DNA of 64,000 nucleotides from contig NC_068938.1 of the NCBI RefSeq assembly GCF_016801865.2, positions 62,373,674-62,437,673 on the forward strand, given 5' to 3'. Positions 51,172-63,955 of this stretch are shown here, piece by piece. The DNA is from Culex pipiens pallens (lineage: Eukaryota > Arthropoda > Insecta > Diptera > Culicidae). A program made the position numbers and the translations under genes. The notes under the pieces were generated by a model. The model ran no database searches and was not told the origin of the DNA. It worked only from the letters and a program-made list of their open reading frames with translations. The first letter of the stretch is position 1. The number at the start of each line of letters is the position of its first letter.

Positions 51172-52165
51172 ATTAAAAAATACAAAAATTAAAATTAAAA
51201 AAAATACCGATTCCATAGATAATTGCTCACAAGGCTTTGTATCGTAAGATTTATGATCGATTTTGCGTCTTCGGGAAAAATGCAGGTTATGACAAAAACT
51301 TTTCAGAAAAAATAGGAACACGGAAAAAATCTCGATTTTTATATTTGACTTTTTATTAGTATAAAGTGAATTCTCAGAAATTCTGAGTCAGAATTCGCAT
51401 TTTTTAATTTTCGAAGTAAATTGATATGTTTCAGGGGACTAAAAAGTTATAAATTTGGTGATTTTGCAAACAAAAAAAAAAAGGTTCCAAATAATATTTC
51501 ATAAATCATTTTAGAATGCAAAATAAAATTTGCAATCGAAAATGACTTTGCACATTCTTTGATGAAGTGCACAGTTTTCAAGTTATATATTTTAAAGATA
51601 AAAGTTAAGTTTTTAGCAAGAAAATTTTCTTGCATTTATAATTTTTTAACATTGACGATTGGACTTCTGGTTGCTGAGATAAAGCCTACTAAAGTTTAAA
51701 TTTTGTGAAAAAATAGTTACCTAACTAGCTCGTTTTTTCCTCCTCGCGAATTATCGAAAACTATTGGATCTATTTTTAATATAAAGAATTAAACTTTTGT
51801 GAAATTTTCTGATCCATAAAAATGTAGCCCAACATTTGAAATGCCCAAAATTAGTATTGATAGAACTTTTAAAAAATAACTTTTTATTCTACAAATCGAG
51901 CAAAAAAATTTTTTTTTTTTCAATTTTGATTTTTTTTCAAAGATCACAATTTTTACAAAAATGTTTATCTTCAGTACAAGATATTGCACCATCCTCAACT
52001 ATATCGCAAAATTTGCTTTATTTTTGTCTCCTAAAACATATAAAAAAATCGAAGCTTAAAAAAATATTCAATATTCAATTATTAGTGATAATCAGAAAGT
52101 ACCTTCTAAGGATACAGATTTTCGAATATTCACATGTCCATTTTGTATGCGAAACACGGTGTAAA
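51172..52165. other. unc-5 intron
   Basis: AT-rich, with poly-A and poly-T runs and a common dispersed repeat (tttcaggggactaaaa near 51430). No gene. Confidence 0.55.
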
Positions 52166-52447
52166 TTTTTTTTGAAATTAAATATGTCTTTATTGAACAT
52201 TCTTATAATAATTACATTTCTTTTACATGATAATTGGTATGGCCTAATGCTCTTCATCTTTGTTGTATTTTTCGTTTTATTATTAACTGATCACATTTAT
52301 TTATTTGCTTCAAATTGTTTTACATTATTGCATTGAATTGAATACATTTGGGTAAAAAAGAAAAAAAAATCACTTTAACAGCTAATCCTAACCTAAAACT
52401 AAAAAAATAAATCCATTGAAATATTCAAAATCACTAGAACGAGTAAA

Positions 52448-53158
52448 CTACGAACTGTATTTTAAGATGAATGCTCCAAGAGTTCTTACTTGTTCCTGGC
52501 GAGTTTTGCAACCACGCAGTGTTGTTGTCATCTCGATGAAAATGTTCAGAAGTTCTTTCGGTGAAAACAGGTCACTACTGTCTTCATTCGTTGATGCTGG
52601 TTGGTTTTCCTTCGGTTGCTGACTGAAGCCAGGAGGTGTTGTATTCTCTGCAACTTTTTGCCGCTGATTCAACGGCAATGGCTGCAGATTTGGAACCACT
52701 CGAACAGATCCTGCTCCTGGTGACGCCAAAGCAGGAAAATCCACGTCCGTGTATGCTGGTGGTGTTTTGCGACGATTTGGTTGGTGCCTCGTCGTCGCTT
52801 GCTGCCGAATTTTTACAAACTCAGCTCGTTTTGGGCAGCTTCGATTCTTGGTCGAATGGTCGCCGCCGCAATTGAAGCATTTGGCTTCGATGTTCTCGTT
52901 GATTGTGTTGCAAGCTTGAGTTTTGTGCTCACCTCCGCAGGTTGCACAACGACTCTTGATGAAACAGTTCCTTCCACCATGTCCAAACTGCAGACAGTTC
53001 GAAGTTCCCAAGTCACGATGATGTTGAAAATTGCCCGAACTGCTTTCAGCTCAGACGGCGTTGTCGATCCTCTCTCGAGATGAACCAGGTACAGTTGATC
53101 ACGATACTTGATGTCCTTGTTGTGTCTCGTCATCTTGAAGACTTCGATCACGTTCAAC
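52448..53158 (-). pseudogene. Jockey-like ORF1, C-terminal part with zinc knuckles
   Basis: Starts LNVIEVFKMTRHNKDIKYRD and runs to FNIIVTW near 53020. The frame must then change to read the CCHC zinc knuckles (CLQFGHGGRNC, CATCGGEHKTQAC, CFNCGGDHSTKNRSC). The first Cys of the first knuckle appears to be lost at this break. The frame ends FILKYSS-stop. ORF1 proteins bind the element RNA. The insertion plus the frame break make it non-functional. Confidence 0.78.
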
Positions 53159-53162
53159 TTAA

Positions 53163-55341
53163 GAGCGAGTTTTTCACCAATGTGTAACAGGTCGTATCGA
53201 GGTGCTCCGATTTGGATGAAACTTTCAGCGTTTGTTTGTCTATACATGAGATGAACTCATGCCAAATATGAGCCCTCTACGACAAAGGGAAGTGGGGTAA
53301 AACGGGCTTTGAAGTTTGAGGTCCAAAAAACATGAAAAATCTTAAAATTGCTCGCATTTCCGTAAAACTTCATCAATTCCAACTCTCTTAGATGCATTCG
53401 AATGGTCTTTTGAAGCCCTTCAAAATGTGCTATAGACATCCAGGATTGGTTTGACTTTTTCTCATAGCTTTTGCAAATTACTGTTAAAAATGGATTTTTT
53501 TAGAACCTTAATATCTTTTTCCAACAGCCTCCAACACCCATACTCCCACAGGTCAAAAGTTAGGGAATTTCATGGGCTATAAATAAGCCTACGGTAATAA
53601 CTTTTTGGCCAATCGCAGTTTTTCTCATAGTTTTACGATTTTTCTATAACAAACATTTTACAACGTTGGCGATACCCATCTGCTCCCAACGAGAAAGTTC
53701 TGGACTCATTGAATTTGGAATTAATAAAAAAACTTCAGCTCACGGCGGGGTTCGATCCCCTGTCCATAGGATTGGCAAGCAAAATGCTTTCCACTTTACC
53801 GTGGAGCATTAGTAGCTTTAGTAGGACTTAGACTGATATAGTTGAATCCAAGAAACGAACGAGAATAAAGTTGAATGCAAGTTGAATATCAGAACATACA
53901 AGAATGCATTGCATTGCATGCATGCAGGCGCATTTGAAATGAACCTATATTACCTCGCTATAAATAGCCTGGGCGACTGCTAGAATTCATCCAATAAGAG
54001 ATGAGAAGAATTGAAAGCATTCCCATTAGAAATGAGAACACACGAAAAATTCGAACAACAATGCCAACGGTCGTTACCACTCGCCTAGGGTGGCTCCTCA
54101 GACCATTCACCTTCCCAAAAACCGTCCAACTCCAAGCGAAACTTACTTGAGGATACCGTGGAGATTTTCCCTTAATACTCTTAAAAAAGTGGAGCATCAA
54201 CACTTCCCGTCTTCCAATTCCCTTTCCTTGTCCCTGGTGCGCGGTGGAGATGGGAGCGGCCGGCAATGGACGGCTGCCATGGTGGTGAGAATCTGGTTCA
54301 GGTGGAATTGGTTCTATTCCCAATTATCGATTCCTAGGCAACTTGGGCTTAGACAATCATCACATCACATGGCGAAAATCCAGTCTGCAATCCGCTAAAA
54401 TCACCGTCTCCTAGCGAAGCGAACAAACATTTTACAACGTTGGTTTTTGCCCTGTAGGCCAAAAAGACGGCACTTTTTGGTCTCAGTTTTGTCATAATCG
54501 GAATCCTCGGACAATTTTACGTAAGTTAGAAGTATTGGAGTTGTAAATTTGATTGGAAAAAATGCCATTTAGAATGAATTAAAATATTTTTTAACAATTT
54601 GTTGGATTAGGGGTAAAACAGGTTTTCGCCTACTTGATACAGCATTTGACGTATTGATCACAGGGTAAATAAGATCTATTTCTTTTTTCAAAAATGTTTT
54701 ATTTAATTATTTTTTAAATCAAATTTACAACTCCAATACTTCTAACTTACGTGAAATTGTCCGAGGATTCCGAATATAACAAAATTGAGACCAAAAAGTG
54801 CCGTCTTCTTGGCCTGCAGGGCAAAAACTAACGTTGTAAAATGTTTGTTATAGAAAAATCGAAAAACTATGAGAAAAACTGCGATTGGCCAAAAAGTTAA
54901 TACCGTAGGCTTATAGTCCATGAAATTACCTATCTTTTGACCTATGGGAGTATGGGTGTTGGAGGCTGTTGCAAAAAGATATTAAGGTTTTAAAAAAATC
55001 CATTTTTGACAGTAATTTGCAAAAGCTAAGAGAAAAAGTCGAACCAATCCTGGATGTCTATGGCACATTTTAAAGTGCTTCAAAAGACCTTTCGAATGCA
55101 TCTAAGAGAGTTGGAATTGATGAAGTTTTACGGAAATGCGAGCAATTTTAAGATTTTTCATGTTTTTTGGACCTCAAACTTCAAAGCCCGTTTTACCCCA
55201 CTTCCCTTTGTCGTAGAGGGCTCATATTTGGCATGAGTTCATCTCATGTATAGATAAACAAACGCTGAAAGTTTCATCCAAATCGGAGCACCTCGATACG
55301 ACCTCTAGAACAAACCGAGCAATATTTACAAATACTGCCTC
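53163..55341. mobile_element. TTAA-flanked fold-back DNA transposon
   Basis: TTAA at 53159-53162 and 55342-55345 flanks the element; removing one TTAA plus the element restores the ORF1 reading frame. Both ends start gag and carry inverted arms of about 475 bp (roughly 53188-53665 and 54830-55308). These share ggtcgtatcgaggtgctccg, ctacgacaaagggaagtggg and ttttctcatagcttttgcaa. TTAA targeting is known for piggyBac and Kolobok-type elements. No transposase is present, so the superfamily is open. Confidence 0.75.
53670..54421. mobile_element. 752-bp insert with 22-bp flanking duplications
   Basis: A perfect 22-bp repeat starting aacaaacattttacaacgtt lies at 53648-53669 and 54422-54443, in the loop of the TTAA element. 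The insert has a Pol III B-box-like ggttcgatccc near 53750 and a tRNA-like segment (53738-53807). It is GC-richer than its host. No poly-A or simple tail is seen. It may be a SINE-like or composite retroposed sequence; an ORF of about 120 codons on the minus strand has no recognisable domain. Confidence 0.55.
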
Positions 55342-55345
55342 TTAA

Positions 55346-55818
55346 GAGTTTTGAGCTCTTCTTTCAGCACACTCACATCCATGTCGTACAGGCCTCGGAG
55401 GACCTGTTTCATGAGGCGTTTACCTGGATCGTCATGGCTGTAGTATTCAATCTTTGTGTTGTTCAGGAAATCCCGAACGTAGTTGTAATCCTTTCTGGTA
55501 GGTAGCAGAATTTTGAGTCCATCAGCACACAAGCGAATGGAAGCTCGTAAAGCACCAGATTTGATAAACCCGGTCAGCCACTTTCGCACCGAATCCGATG
55601 ACGATGTTTTCACAAAAATGGGTGGCAACTTTTCCCATCGTTCAAATTCTTCCTTCTCGCTCACGTCCACAGGGAGGGTAGCGAACTGGTTTCCAGACAA
55701 TTTTTGAGCATCCTTGCTCAAACTGCCTGGCTTTGCAGGTAGCGCTTCGGCATTCTTTAGCTTCTTCAAATCTGCCGATCCTGCTGGTGAGGACCGCCTC
55801 TTTTTCTTGCCCTGAGGC
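55346..55818 (-). pseudogene. Jockey-like ORF1, N-terminal part
   Basis: From MPQGKKKRRSSPAGSADLKK at 55818 to LKEELKTLK at the TTAA insertion site. It contains the RRM-like region typical of Jockey ORF1 (PPIFVKTSSSDSVRKWLTGF, ADGLKILLPTRKDYNYVRDF). It is cut by the TTAA transposon. The coding phase resumes exactly on the other side of that insertion (LNVIEVFKMTRHNK). Confidence 0.8.
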
Positions 55819-56085
55819 ATTTTTGCACTTTTTAAGCACTTTTCAGGAGCTAAAATCCAGGAGTACCACAAATGAATGAACACGTTGTTTTTTTTCAAGA
55901 CCTCAAAGATGAAAAATTCGGTATGTCTGATTTTTGGCACCGTGAACGAAGGGCTCTTTCCCGACATTTTGCGGGGTATTCCGAAATATTTCGTCGGGGG
56001 GTCTAGTGCAACTTTTTTTTTTTGAAGATTATTCTTCGATTTTATGGGATATGTGTACAACAAAGTCACAGAAAACCGGTGCATT

Positions 56086-59000
56086 CATGTTGATATCACT
56101 CAAACTTCTTATGAATATGCCTTGAGGACTCTAATCAACTATATTTGACCAATATTTGAACTCCAATAAAAAAATCGAACCAAATTTACCAGATTTCTCT
56201 AGCTTTCTTTGAAATTACCCCAAAATCCAAGCTGGAAACCCCTATACGACCGAAAGTAAATCTTTTCTTTGTACAATTTATCATGAAATAACAGCAACAA
56301 ATTGCCTGAATACAAATTTGAGCATTAAACAATGCAAAACATAGATTATTTATTTAATGAGCTGTTTATTACCCAATAGGTTCCGAAAATTATTTTTTCA
56401 ATTCTCTGTCACATAACACCGTTACATTTTAAAACATTTTAGAATCAATCACATTGTAGAAAACAGTATTCTGAACAAGTTCCATGAAAAAGTATCAATT
56501 TTGGTTCAATATAAGCAGAGATATGCCCAATTTCCTGAAATAAATAGTGCCTTTCTCCAAAATTTTCTTAATTTAATTACCTTTCACATGATCGGCACTG
56601 CCTACTGAGTTTTGTAATGAATGCTATAGAATATATTTTGGTATACCTATTGTATGAAACTTAGTATGAAAAGCAAAAATCTCGAAAAAAAAATTACGAA
56701 ATTATAGAAAATTACTCTAACACGTTCTGAGTGTTCTTTAAACAACTAAACTAAATAAAAAAAAGTTGAAATCTGCTGTCTTTGAACAACCCTTTTTGTG
56801 ATAGGTTTTCTAGAAAAAATATGATACATTTTTTTTTGAATTTCCGTCTGATCTTCGAAAATAAAAATCTCTGTCAAATCTGTTGAAAATGCATTTTTTG
56901 TGATTTTATCATTCAGAATGTTTGTTTTTTTTTTTTCATTACAGTATATTAAAGGTTTTTTTTGCTTAGCACTAATTTTGGCATATTTAGTAAAAAAAAT
57001 TAGGAATAATTTATTTGTCTATCTTGCTAATTCACTAGTATTTGCATTGGTTGTCATAAATGCAGACAATTCTTAATAACGAACTCGATCTAAGTCACCA
57101 TGCTCCTTTCTTTCGCTCCACACTGACCAGAATCCATCACGATCTCATTACGATCCTCCCACGGTTTTTTTTGCCATTCATCCGCCAACAACGAGATCGA
57201 CTTCATTCTTAACCTGACAGCCATATTTCAACGGCGGGAGGGAGAAAAGAACCTACCATAACACAACTCTCGGTGCGCTTAATTTCCGACGACATCGCCG
57301 TTTAGCCACAGCAAATTGGCCTCCATTTCTCATCGCCCACCAACACAACACCCCAGAGCTCCAGGGTGGGTCCACGCCTAATCCCGTCAATCATAATCCG
57401 CCACGCAAAAAAGAGGCGCAAATTGTATTTCTCATCTTTCCCCCGGGGGGACTCCCGGGTCCAGCCAATCTTAGGAGGGGGATGGGGGGATGCTGGATGA
57501 GCATAAACAACGCGGGGAGAAAAAAAGTCTCGCTCTCAGAAAGCTGGCAAATTGATTCACCCATCATCGAGATCGTTCCCAGCGGGCAATCCTTTTTATT
57601 GGACAGGTACAAAAAGGTGGTTTGCTGTTCTTAGGTGGGAAAGGGTTGAAATTGTATCTTTAAAAATTTTGTTGATTTTTGGAAGTAGAAGTTAAAATAT
57701 TATTTTTTAAAATAACAATTTTGTCAAGAAACGTTTCGCCACACTGCTAGGGAAAAGCCACAACTCATAACGCTTTCTTCTTGCCATAATTTTTTGCTAA
57801 ACGACCATTTTCGCAAAGAAACAAGGCTCTTGGTGGCAGATGAAAAAAAAGCCTCACCTTAATTACTTTGAATCATGCTGGGAAGGCCAGCGAGCGAAGC
57901 GAAACTTTTGCAAGATATTTGTGACCTTCCCGGGGGTCGTCAGTTGGACAACCTTTTTCTTCTCGGGACCAGATGGGGTCCCCCTGAACGGCGGGGGTCT
58001 CTCTCTAATGATAGGATATTAATCACACGCCCCAACCGGGGATTGAGTGCAAAAAACTGTCACGCGGGGGTTATCGCGCGCAGAACCGCGGTCTCAGGAC
58101 CTAATTTGAAGGTGGATGATGGCTTTTTGGCGGGGTATCGTTGAGCTTAATTATTAGGTTATTAGATTTTTTTTTTGCCAAGCGACTTAATTCAATCTTT
58201 TTAAAGATCATGAGCATTTTTGGTATGAAGCTAATTCAAACATTCTACAAGTCAACTTTAAGCAGCTGTCCCCACGTTCCTAAACAAACCTAATCAGCAA
58301 AGCACTTTAATCACTGCAACCAAGCAAGCTTACCCCACACCTAAACCAATTAATCTCTAATTGACTTCACCGCGGCGTGTGTGTCGTCTGACCTGTGACA
58401 ACACAATTTATGGTAATGCGCCTCAAACTGTGATGCAACATAATCGATCCGACGTAATAATAAACCGGTCAGCCAGAGCTCATTAATTTGCCATCCAACG
58501 CAAAATTGCATCATCTCATTTAGCTCTAAACAGTGAAGAGTGAAATGTCAACCTCGCTTCAGCGCCCTTGCTTGAAACTAATGATCTTCTCCCCACTCTA
58601 CTATACTCGGATGGTCAGCGTTCTGGACCATTGGGTTGGCAGATTCATTTTTTTCTATTTTTCGCTCTTTTCTGACACATTGCGCCAGCGATGATGGCTG
58701 GGTGACAAAATTGAGATGCCATTAGCATCATCGTAACTAGTCATTGCTGCACAGATGACCGCGTTTTCCCGAACTCTGAGTCACTGGTTGGCAATTTTGC
58801 ACAAGTGATCTATATTTATTGGAGATGGTGCCGATGCACCCGCGGGTGAGGAGATTTTAAGCTGATTGGTGAGGGTAGGAGGGGTAAAATCAGCAATTTT
58901 CTGATGTTTTTGATACATATTATGGCAAGTTTGACCTGGACCATTCGATATTTTTTTAAATATATTTTTCAATTAATTCTCGTTTCTAAATGTTTAATCT

Positions 59001-60352
59001 TTTATGCTAAGGAAGTTTGACATATTGTATCTGTTATTTTCTGTTTACCTTACTCTATTGTTATGATCTGATTGGTTTTTAAAATGTGTATTTTAGTTGT
59101 TTAATATTTTTGTAGAACTTCAGTTGTTTTAAGGGGTTACATACATGTAGAAAATCTCAATATTTCATAATTCCGAATAATTATTTTTTTTTAGAGCTCA
59201 AACATTTCGTTTACTTGTTTTCCGTTAAAACTTCGACTTTTTTGTAAACTATTTATTGCAAAATTAATTTAAGCATGTGTATACATTTCCAACATGTTTT
59301 TCTGAATGCTTTCTAAAATCATGGCATTAAATTTCTTGAAACGTTTGCCCATTTCTCGACCTTAATCTCGATAGGCATAAACTTACAAAATGTTCGCAGC
59401 GACTTTTTTTATTTATGGCTATATTTGTATCATTAGTTTGGAGTTCATAAGAGAATTCAAAAAGAATGTTATCATGCACGTTTATGTTTTAAGTCTCAGC
59501 TTTTGCTGTTAAAATTATTTTTGATTTATCTTTTTTTCCGCAGTTTGAGTTGGATGCTCTATTTTGAACTACAAATCAAGAGTAGATATGGAATTTTAAA
59601 CAGATTTTATTTGTTTATTATATAATTAGAAAATTTTGTTCAAAATTTAAATGTAAAAAAAATTAAATAAGAAAAAAAGAAAAGAAAATTGTTGTGGAAT
59701 TCAATAAAAGTGAAAATTGGTTGGAAATTGTCTTACTAAAGTATGATAAAAAAAATCACAAAAATCAGGAAGAAAAAATGCATCTTTAAATAAAAATTAT
59801 ATATGAAAAGAATGTGCAATGTTTTGTATACTTTGTTGAAAAGGTACATTTTATAACGTTTATTTTTTCATTTTTAAACAAATTAGACTTAAAAAAAAAT
59901 ATTTTTTATAAAACTTTTTAGTTTAAACCCTTTTTTTTGAAAAATAACATGAAGTTTTTTTCAGTTTTCTGACCATGAGCAGTTTTTTAGATTCCAAAAT
60001 GGAGATTTTTAGTATTTTTTTGTAGATTTTTGCATTTGTTAACACATGAGCAGATCTTAATTTTTTGTTGTAATTTAACTTGTTCGAGTTGTTGATTTGA
60101 AAAAATAATATATTTCACTCAAAAGAACTGAAAATTTTATAAATTTTTCTTTTAAAATCCAATATAGTTGCTGAGATGTCGCCAGATGATGTTTAACGTT
60201 ATTTTGTGGAAATTTAGGAAAAAATCACTTTTGATACAATTATTTATTTATTCGAAACATTTATAATTAAATTTTATATACATCTTTAATTGAAAAGAAA
60301 ATTGGATTTACATATTTTTTTTCGTTTTCCAAAATTAATTATTTTAACAAGT
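56086..60352. other. unc-5 intron; GC-richer unique patches
   Basis: Mostly AT-rich. Between about 57060 and 58760 the sequence is GC-richer and looks single-copy, with no splice-compatible unc-5 exon found. This could be intronic regulatory DNA. The remainder shows no element boundaries. Confidence 0.45.
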
Positions 60353-60354
60353 TA

Positions 60355-60594
60355 GGGGAACTATACCCTTTTTCAGCCTATTTCTATTATCAGCCTATCA
60401 GCACTTTGATCATGTATTCCAGCTTTCATAAAGTGTTTTTGACTGTTCCAAAGTAATGAATAGCTCAAATAAAAGTGAGCAAGCAACTCTCCATTGTTGA
60501 TATATCTGAAAATGTTGATTTAATAGAGGAAAACGGCGAAAGTGATGAGAATTGGTCGAACGGCTTAGAGTGATTAAAATGGGTATATTTCCCC
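60355..60594. mobile_element. 240-bp MITE, related to 36864-37786
   Basis: Ends ggggaactataccc and gggtatatttcccc are inverted repeats matching those of the 923-bp element, with TA at 60353-60354 and 60595-60596. The interior is non-coding and unrelated to the larger element's interior. Confidence 0.72.
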
Positions 60595-62001
60595 TATATG
60601 GCACCACTGCCAAGTAAATCTTGAAATATTATTCAGAAAATTGTTTTTATGGTCTCCCAAATTTTTTTTGTAACGAATTAGTTTGTTTTTTTTTAACGAA
60701 TTTAGTTTGTTGTGTTAAAAAGTGAAAATAAAAATGTTTTTTTTTATCCAACATTTTTTTCTTGAATCTTTCCCATCAAAACCTACACTTTTGACGGACA
60801 TCAAATAAGTCGATCCGAAAAACCGTTCTTACGGAATGAAAAATAAATTAATATAATTTGTTTTTCAAAAATAATGGCAATTAATGATGCAATTTATGTC
60901 AGTATTGAAAAAAATAACCCTTATAAAATTTTCCATTTGTTCGAAAAAAAAATATTTCTATATTTTTAAATCAACCCTAACATTTAATATGGTAAAACAA
61001 ATTGTAGACCTTTCTTCCCAATAAACTTCAATGTCTTTTAAACAAATTTCTAGTAAAATTTCTGATCTTTTCGAATAAAATACTGGTCAAGCTTGCTAAT
61101 GACTTCTACAGGTAAAAAAAGTGAATTTTGGATTTTCTATTTTGGTTTTTGGACTTTTTTCCACGTTTTTTAAATCATAAAATGAATTTTGACCAACTTG
61201 GGCTCGTGCATAAACCGGGTTAATTGACAATCCGCTAGTGCCATAGTTCAAAAAATGCAATTTTTGTCTTTAAAAGGCATCCAAAAATGAGATTTTTCGA
61301 GTAGGTTTATTTGCACAATTATTTTTTTTGTGTGAAAAGTCGAATTAAAAAACGGGTGTTTTTTTAGTATAAGGCCATTGCAAATATTTTTCAAAGTTCA
61401 AAGCCCCCCTCCAACGCACGTTGGCTCAAAAAGCAAGGGACAAAAAAAAGTTTTTCAAAAAACATCAAAATTTTAATGAAATTAGACGTGCAATCAACTG
61501 AAAACAATTTAAAATGCATTTTGAAACAGTTACAACGTATTTTGAAGTTTTGTGAAATTTTGAAGTACAGTTCCGGAAAAAGTTTTTTCTTCGCAATTTT
61601 TTTTATAAACTTAGAATTTCAAAAAAACTTTTAAAATTATTTGCAAAGGCCTAACTATTACCTCTTGAGAAAAAAAATCTAATTTAATTTTTTTCGGTTT
61701 TTTCATTTTTCCATTTTTTTTGAAAATTCTTTTTTGAGATACAGATTTTTGGATATTTTAATTGCTTTTTGTATGGACAGCTACCAAAATTGTATGGAGA
61801 CTTGAATGAACGAGCGAATTATGATGCAATAAAGAGAAAAAAAGGTACACACAATGTTTCATTCAAATAAAAAAACTACAAAAATTAAATTTGCATAACA
61901 TTCTCGTTTTTGAGAGAATTGCTCAGCTGTCAAATTTATATGGAAACTTGTATGGATGAACCAATGACGCATAGAGATGGCCTCTACAAGTTTTAAGTCG
62001 G
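60595..62001. other. AT-rich intron with dispersed repeats
   Basis: Includes copies of the ttgtatggacagctaccaaa repeat (about 61770 and 61930) and of the gcaaatatttttcaaagtt repeat (about 61380). No gene. Confidence 0.55.
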
Positions 62002-62184
62002 GGTCACTTCTTAGTTTGAAACTCCTTTTAAACGAAGTTCACACAAACTACCAAACGTTTGTTTTGATAGTGTGCGTGAGCGCCGTGTAAAAAGTGACAG
62101 TTCGTCCCTTTTTGGTTTGCCTTTGTCAAACTAACGGGGTACAAACTTGGTACAAACTAAAAAGTGTCAAACGAAAAAGTGACC
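62002..62184. mobile_element. possible small MITE
   Basis: The left end ggtcacttcttagtttga and right end tcaaacgaaaaagtgacc are imperfect inverted repeats, with further aaagtgac copies inside. No target duplication found. Confidence 0.4.
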
Positions 62185-63955
62185 AACCACCGGGAATTGA
62201 GTGTAATAACGTTTTAGAATCCCAATTGACTCCAAATGGCCCATTTCAGTTTGAAAACAGCCCCCGAACCCATCAGCATCCGCACCGATGACACCCGCGC
62301 TCTCGCCGTTGACATCCAGTGCACCGTGAAATATGTGGCCAGGCGCAGTGAGAGCGCGCTTGTGTCCGTTCAATATAATTACGATGAATGATTGCAACTT
62401 TATTACAGTCGACTGCTCTTGTCCACGGTAATTACACCCCATTCAGTGGTGGGGGCCATCAGCAATCAGCCTCGGTGTGACTTGCTTCATGGTGATATTT
62501 TCGGAGCCATGGACCACACCCTTGGATACAATCTCGGGCAAGTCGTAATTGGATAAACCTATTTAGTCGAGTGCGCGATCGCGTCCATCATCCGAGGTGC
62601 TCTCTCGGAAGTTGCGCACAATTCTTCATATATTTCAAGCGGCTGTGACAAGAGGGATCGGTTTATGACACTGCACTTCATTTGCAATCCCGACGTGCAG
62701 TTGGCGCTTCATAAAACAAACCACATTTATTAGTCGCCAGTGCAATTTGATACTTGAATGTGTGGTGTGTACACATAACTCTCACGGAGGAGAACCTTGG
62801 GTGTTCCCAGGAATTCATAGGAGTAAACACACACTCTGGTCGTTCTTAAAGGACTTGAAAATGCGAGTGTGAGGTTAGAATCACGGTTTACTGTACTAAC
62901 AAGCAATTCAGTACTGTAAAACGATGATTTGGCAACATGAAAAATCGTCGACGTGCCTTCCAAGCCGCGATGCTACGGAACGGGCATGCTGTAACTGTTT
63001 CACTCAAACTACCACGATGTTACGGTGAAAGTTCCCCATAAACTGAGCACGTACTCCTTCAATTATTTTGATTTCGTACCAACTTGTACCCTTTTGAAAC
63101 TCTCATGGTGTCTCACAGGAAGAACTAGTTCAGATGACAAATGGCAAACAATCTGGCCGCTTGCGGCGAAAGCAAACTTTGTTTGCCTCTCCACTTTCAT
63201 ACAATATACATGATTGCAGCTGCAGCAGCTCCTCCAATTGCCCTCGACCAGTTCTAAGTGCGGCGTTTTACGGTCCGCAACAATTGCCCGCCATGCAGAA
63301 CTCTGCAAGCGGTGTCTATCTAATTAAAGTATCTCTCTATTTATTCAAATTAAAACGCAATGTCTCAGCTTGAAGTGATGTTTGTTAATTCTGCGTGACA
63401 AATAGCAGTCAGGCGCCGGTGGAGACCGGAAAGCAGTACGAGTCAGTCGTAGAATTGTCGCGACTTTGCCTGATACGGTTGAGGTGAGGGCGAAATGGAC
63501 ACCGACACCCCGTATCGAACAGCGAGAAGGGGAGTGCGTTTTATTTTTTGCGCAAAATAACAGGAATTATACAGTTGAACGATCGGCACGCGAAGCGTCG
63601 TGTAATGGGATCAAATGTTGGGGAAATTTTATGAACTGGAACGGGCTGGGTGGAAGGGACAGCGTAGATTTTGAAGTGAATTTAAATGGTCAAAGTAATT
63701 TTAAGAAAAGTAGAGCCTTTTAAAAATTTAATAAGATATTGAAACAATATGCATTGCATCTTTTGAAAATATCAATTAAATCCATATTCACAAAAGCTAT
63801 AATTTAAGCCTATCGGAAAAATTGTTTCCTAATATTTCCGCAACAAAAATAAAATTTGCACATTGCATTAAAAATAAAAAATGAATACTGATCAAAAATA
63901 CCAGTTCTTTAAAACAAAAATCTTCATTATTTCAAAAATGTGTGAGTTGTGAGTG
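62185..63955. other. GC-richer unique intronic or intergenic sequence
   Basis: Balanced base composition and few repeats from about 62200 to 63720, then AT-rich. Several frames of 60-90 codons are open on both strands, but none has a domain or matching splice sites. Possible regulatory DNA or an unrecognised exon of unc-5. Confidence 0.4.

Larger units (their letters stand above)
52166..56085 (-). mobile_element. Jockey-like non-LTR element carrying ORF1 only, with insertions
   Basis: Minus strand: 5' region (right boundary uncertain, near 56085), ORF1 from 55818, interrupted by a 2.2-kb transposon at 53163-55341. ORF1 ends at 52448. A 3'UTR of about 280 bp follows, with AATAAA (52194-52189) and a short A-tail (T8 at 52166-52173). 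There is no ORF2 (endonuclease/RT) between the ORF1 stop and the tail. Confidence 0.75.

Noticed and set aside
53958..54323. 121-codon minus-strand ORF in the 752-bp insert
   Set aside because: No recognisable domain; lies in a probable retroposed repeat and is low in complexity.
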